Shown: positions 5,708 through 6,496 of the stretch, piece after piece
Position numbering within the stretch: the first letter of the stretch is position 1
Layout of the letters: each line of letters opens with the position of its first letter
Assembly: GCA_905182825.1 (NCBI GenBank)
Contig: CAJJDJ010000125.1
Coordinates: 1 to 6,496, forward strand
Length of the DNA stretch: 6,496 bases
From: Thiotrichaceae bacterium UBA7359
Lineage (GTDB): Bacteria; Pseudomonadota; Gammaproteobacteria; Eutrophobiales; Eutrophobiaceae
Direction of reading: 5' to 3'
Translations under genes and position numbers: made by a program
The notes under the pieces: generated by a model
Databases searched by the model: none
Told to the model about the DNA's origin: nothing
Seen by the model: the letters and a program-made list of their open reading frames with translations, nothing else

Positions 5708-5733
5708 ATAAAAAACCCACCGTCAGGTGGGTT
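5708..5733 (-). terminator. Strong intrinsic terminator of groEL
   Basis: On the minus strand, AACCCACC and GGTGGGTT form a perfect 8-bp stem (5733-5726 with 5721-5714) around a 4-nt TGAC loop. A run of six Ts (5715-5710) overlaps and follows the stem. It begins 26 bases after the groEL stop. The other side has no T-run, so it should act only on minus-strand transcripts. Confidence 0.92.
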
Positions 5734-5759
5734 CCTTAAACACACATATTTGTGGAAAA

Positions 5760-6496
5760 CTACATCATTCCGCCCATTCCACCCATGCCACCCATATCAG
5801 GCATACCACCACCACCACCACCACCATGGCCATGGTCATCCTGTGGAATTTCAGCAACCATTGCCTCAGTTGTTAATAGCAGACTTGAAACTGATGCTGC
5901 ATTTTGTAATGCAGAACGCGTTACTTTGGTTGGATCAAGAATACCCATTTCAATCATATCTCCAAATTCACCATTCGCTGCATTATAACCATAATTACCT
6001 TTCCCTTTAGCAACCTCGTTCAGAATGACTGATGCTTCTTCACCAGCATTAGTGACAATTTGTCGTAAGGGCTCTTCAATCGCACGTTTTAAAATATCAA
6101 TACCAATTTGTTGGTCATGATTACTACCTTCAACCTTAGAAACAGCTTTCAAAGTTCGTAGCAATGCAACACCACCGCCAGGTACAACACCTTCTTCAAC
6201 TGCCGCGCGAGTTGAATGCAATGCATCTTCAACACGTGCTTTCTTTTCTTTCATTTCGATTTCAGTAGCCGCACCAACTTTAATTACCGCAACTCCACCA
6301 GCGAGTTTTGCAACACGCTCTTGTAGTTTTTCACGGTCATAATCAGATGTGGAGTCTTCAACTTGTTGACGAATTTGAGTGACACGTCCTTCGATATCTT
6401 TAGTCTTACCTTCACCATCAATAATCGTAGTGTTCTCTTTACTAATTTGAACACGCTTTGCACCACCCAGATCTTCTAGGTTTGCTTTTTCAAGAC
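5760..6496 (-). CDS. groEL: Chaperonin GroEL, N-terminal part beyond window edge
   Basis: This is the C-terminal 244 residues of the 60-kDa chaperonin, the barrel-forming ATPase that folds proteins with GroES in the cytoplasm. The fragment begins LEKANLEDLGGAKRV, corresponding to about residue 309 of E. coli GroEL, and covers the end of the apical domain, the intermediate domain and the second equatorial half. Landmarks are SDYDREKLQERVAKLAGG, the catalytic aspartate (D398 of E. coli) in RVEDAL, VVPGGGVAL, NYGYNAANGE and GILDPTKVTRSAL. An ATG at 6254 is internal and is not the start. The C-terminal tail is unusual: DDHGHG, seven glycines and MPDM precede the usual GGM repeats, about four residues longer than the E. 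coli tail. Its terminator lies 26 bases downstream. groES is expected upstream, outside the window. Confidence 0.98.
   Translation of the reverse strand, partial: LEKANLEDLGGAKRVQISKENTTIIDGEGKTKDIEGRVTQIRQQVEDSTSDYDREKLQERVAKLAGGVAVIKVGAATEIEMKEKKARVEDALHSTRAAVEEGVVPGGGVALLRTLKAVSKVEGSNHDQQIGIDILKRAIEEPLRQIVTNAGEEASVILNEVAKGKGNYGYNAANGEFGDMIEMGILDPTKVTRSALQNAASVSSLLLTTEAMVAEIPQDDHGHGGGGGGGMPDMGGMGGMGGMM
5806..5826 (-). repeat. (GGT)7 trinucleotide microsatellite in groEL tail
   Basis: Seven perfect CCA units on the plus strand read as seven GGT glycine codons in groEL, just before the MPDM-GGM tail. Using one codon for all seven residues makes the tract prone to in-frame slippage. Confidence 0.85.

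Noticed and set aside
5752..5988. Plus-strand proline-rich ORF of 78 codons
   Set aside because: A second antisense frame of the groEL Gly/Met tail, explained by low-complexity codons.
5699..6010. Plus-strand ORF with a His-rich stretch (HHHHHHHGHGH), which looks like a metal-binding protein
   Set aside because: The histidines are the antisense reading of the GGT glycine repeat of groEL, and the ORF begins in the groEL terminator region without a ribosome site.
6284..6466. Minus-strand ORF of 60 codons
   Set aside because: Alternative frame inside groEL; the real frame reads the conserved chaperonin sequence through to the window edge.

Overview
This window is chromosomal housekeeping DNA from an AT-rich gammaproteobacterium. 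The main evidence is the order rhlB (divergent) / trxA / rho, which matches the E. coli rhlB-trxA-rho neighbourhood, together with the strong residue-level similarity of Rho, RhlB and GroEL to the enterobacterial proteins. The lptM-lysA pair is also typical of this class. I cannot name a genus. No phage, transposon, CRISPR array, tRNA or rRNA is visible, and I found no clear new multi-gene system. The interest lies in regulatory DNA, gene junctions and one long non-coding gap.

Layout from left to right. Positions 1-970 (minus) hold the N-terminal three quarters of lysA, cut by the left edge. It lies immediately downstream of the small lipoprotein gene lptM (977-1123, minus). A 128-bp divergent spacer separates lptM from an alpha/beta-hydrolase carboxylesterase gene (1252-1914, plus). 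The esterase gene meets rhlB (1911-3191, minus) tail to tail, and the two share the four bases TTAA as overlapping stop codons. A 138-bp divergent spacer precedes trxA (3330-3656, plus). A 186-bp spacer with two candidate promoters, a direct repeat and a palindrome leads to rho (3843-5099, plus). About 660 bp without a convincing gene follow. They end in a strong intrinsic terminator that serves groEL (5760-6496, minus), whose N-terminal part lies beyond the right edge.

The genes cover lysine and cell-wall precursor synthesis (LysA), assembly of the outer-membrane LPS translocon (LptM), ester hydrolysis, RNA unwinding (RhlB), thiol redox control (TrxA), transcription termination (Rho) and protein folding (GroEL). 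RhlB and Rho both act on RNA and their genes flank trxA. The rest is ordinary core-genome neighbourhood rather than a pathway.

Points for a second look: a perfect TTGACA and a perfect TATAAT upstream of rho, 20 bp apart with a perfect palindrome between them; a 14-bp copy of the rho 3' end lying 167 bp downstream; the AT-rich gap after rho; the His/Gly-rich GroEL tail encoded by a (GGT)7 microsatellite; and the in-frame, SD-less lptM-lysA junction.
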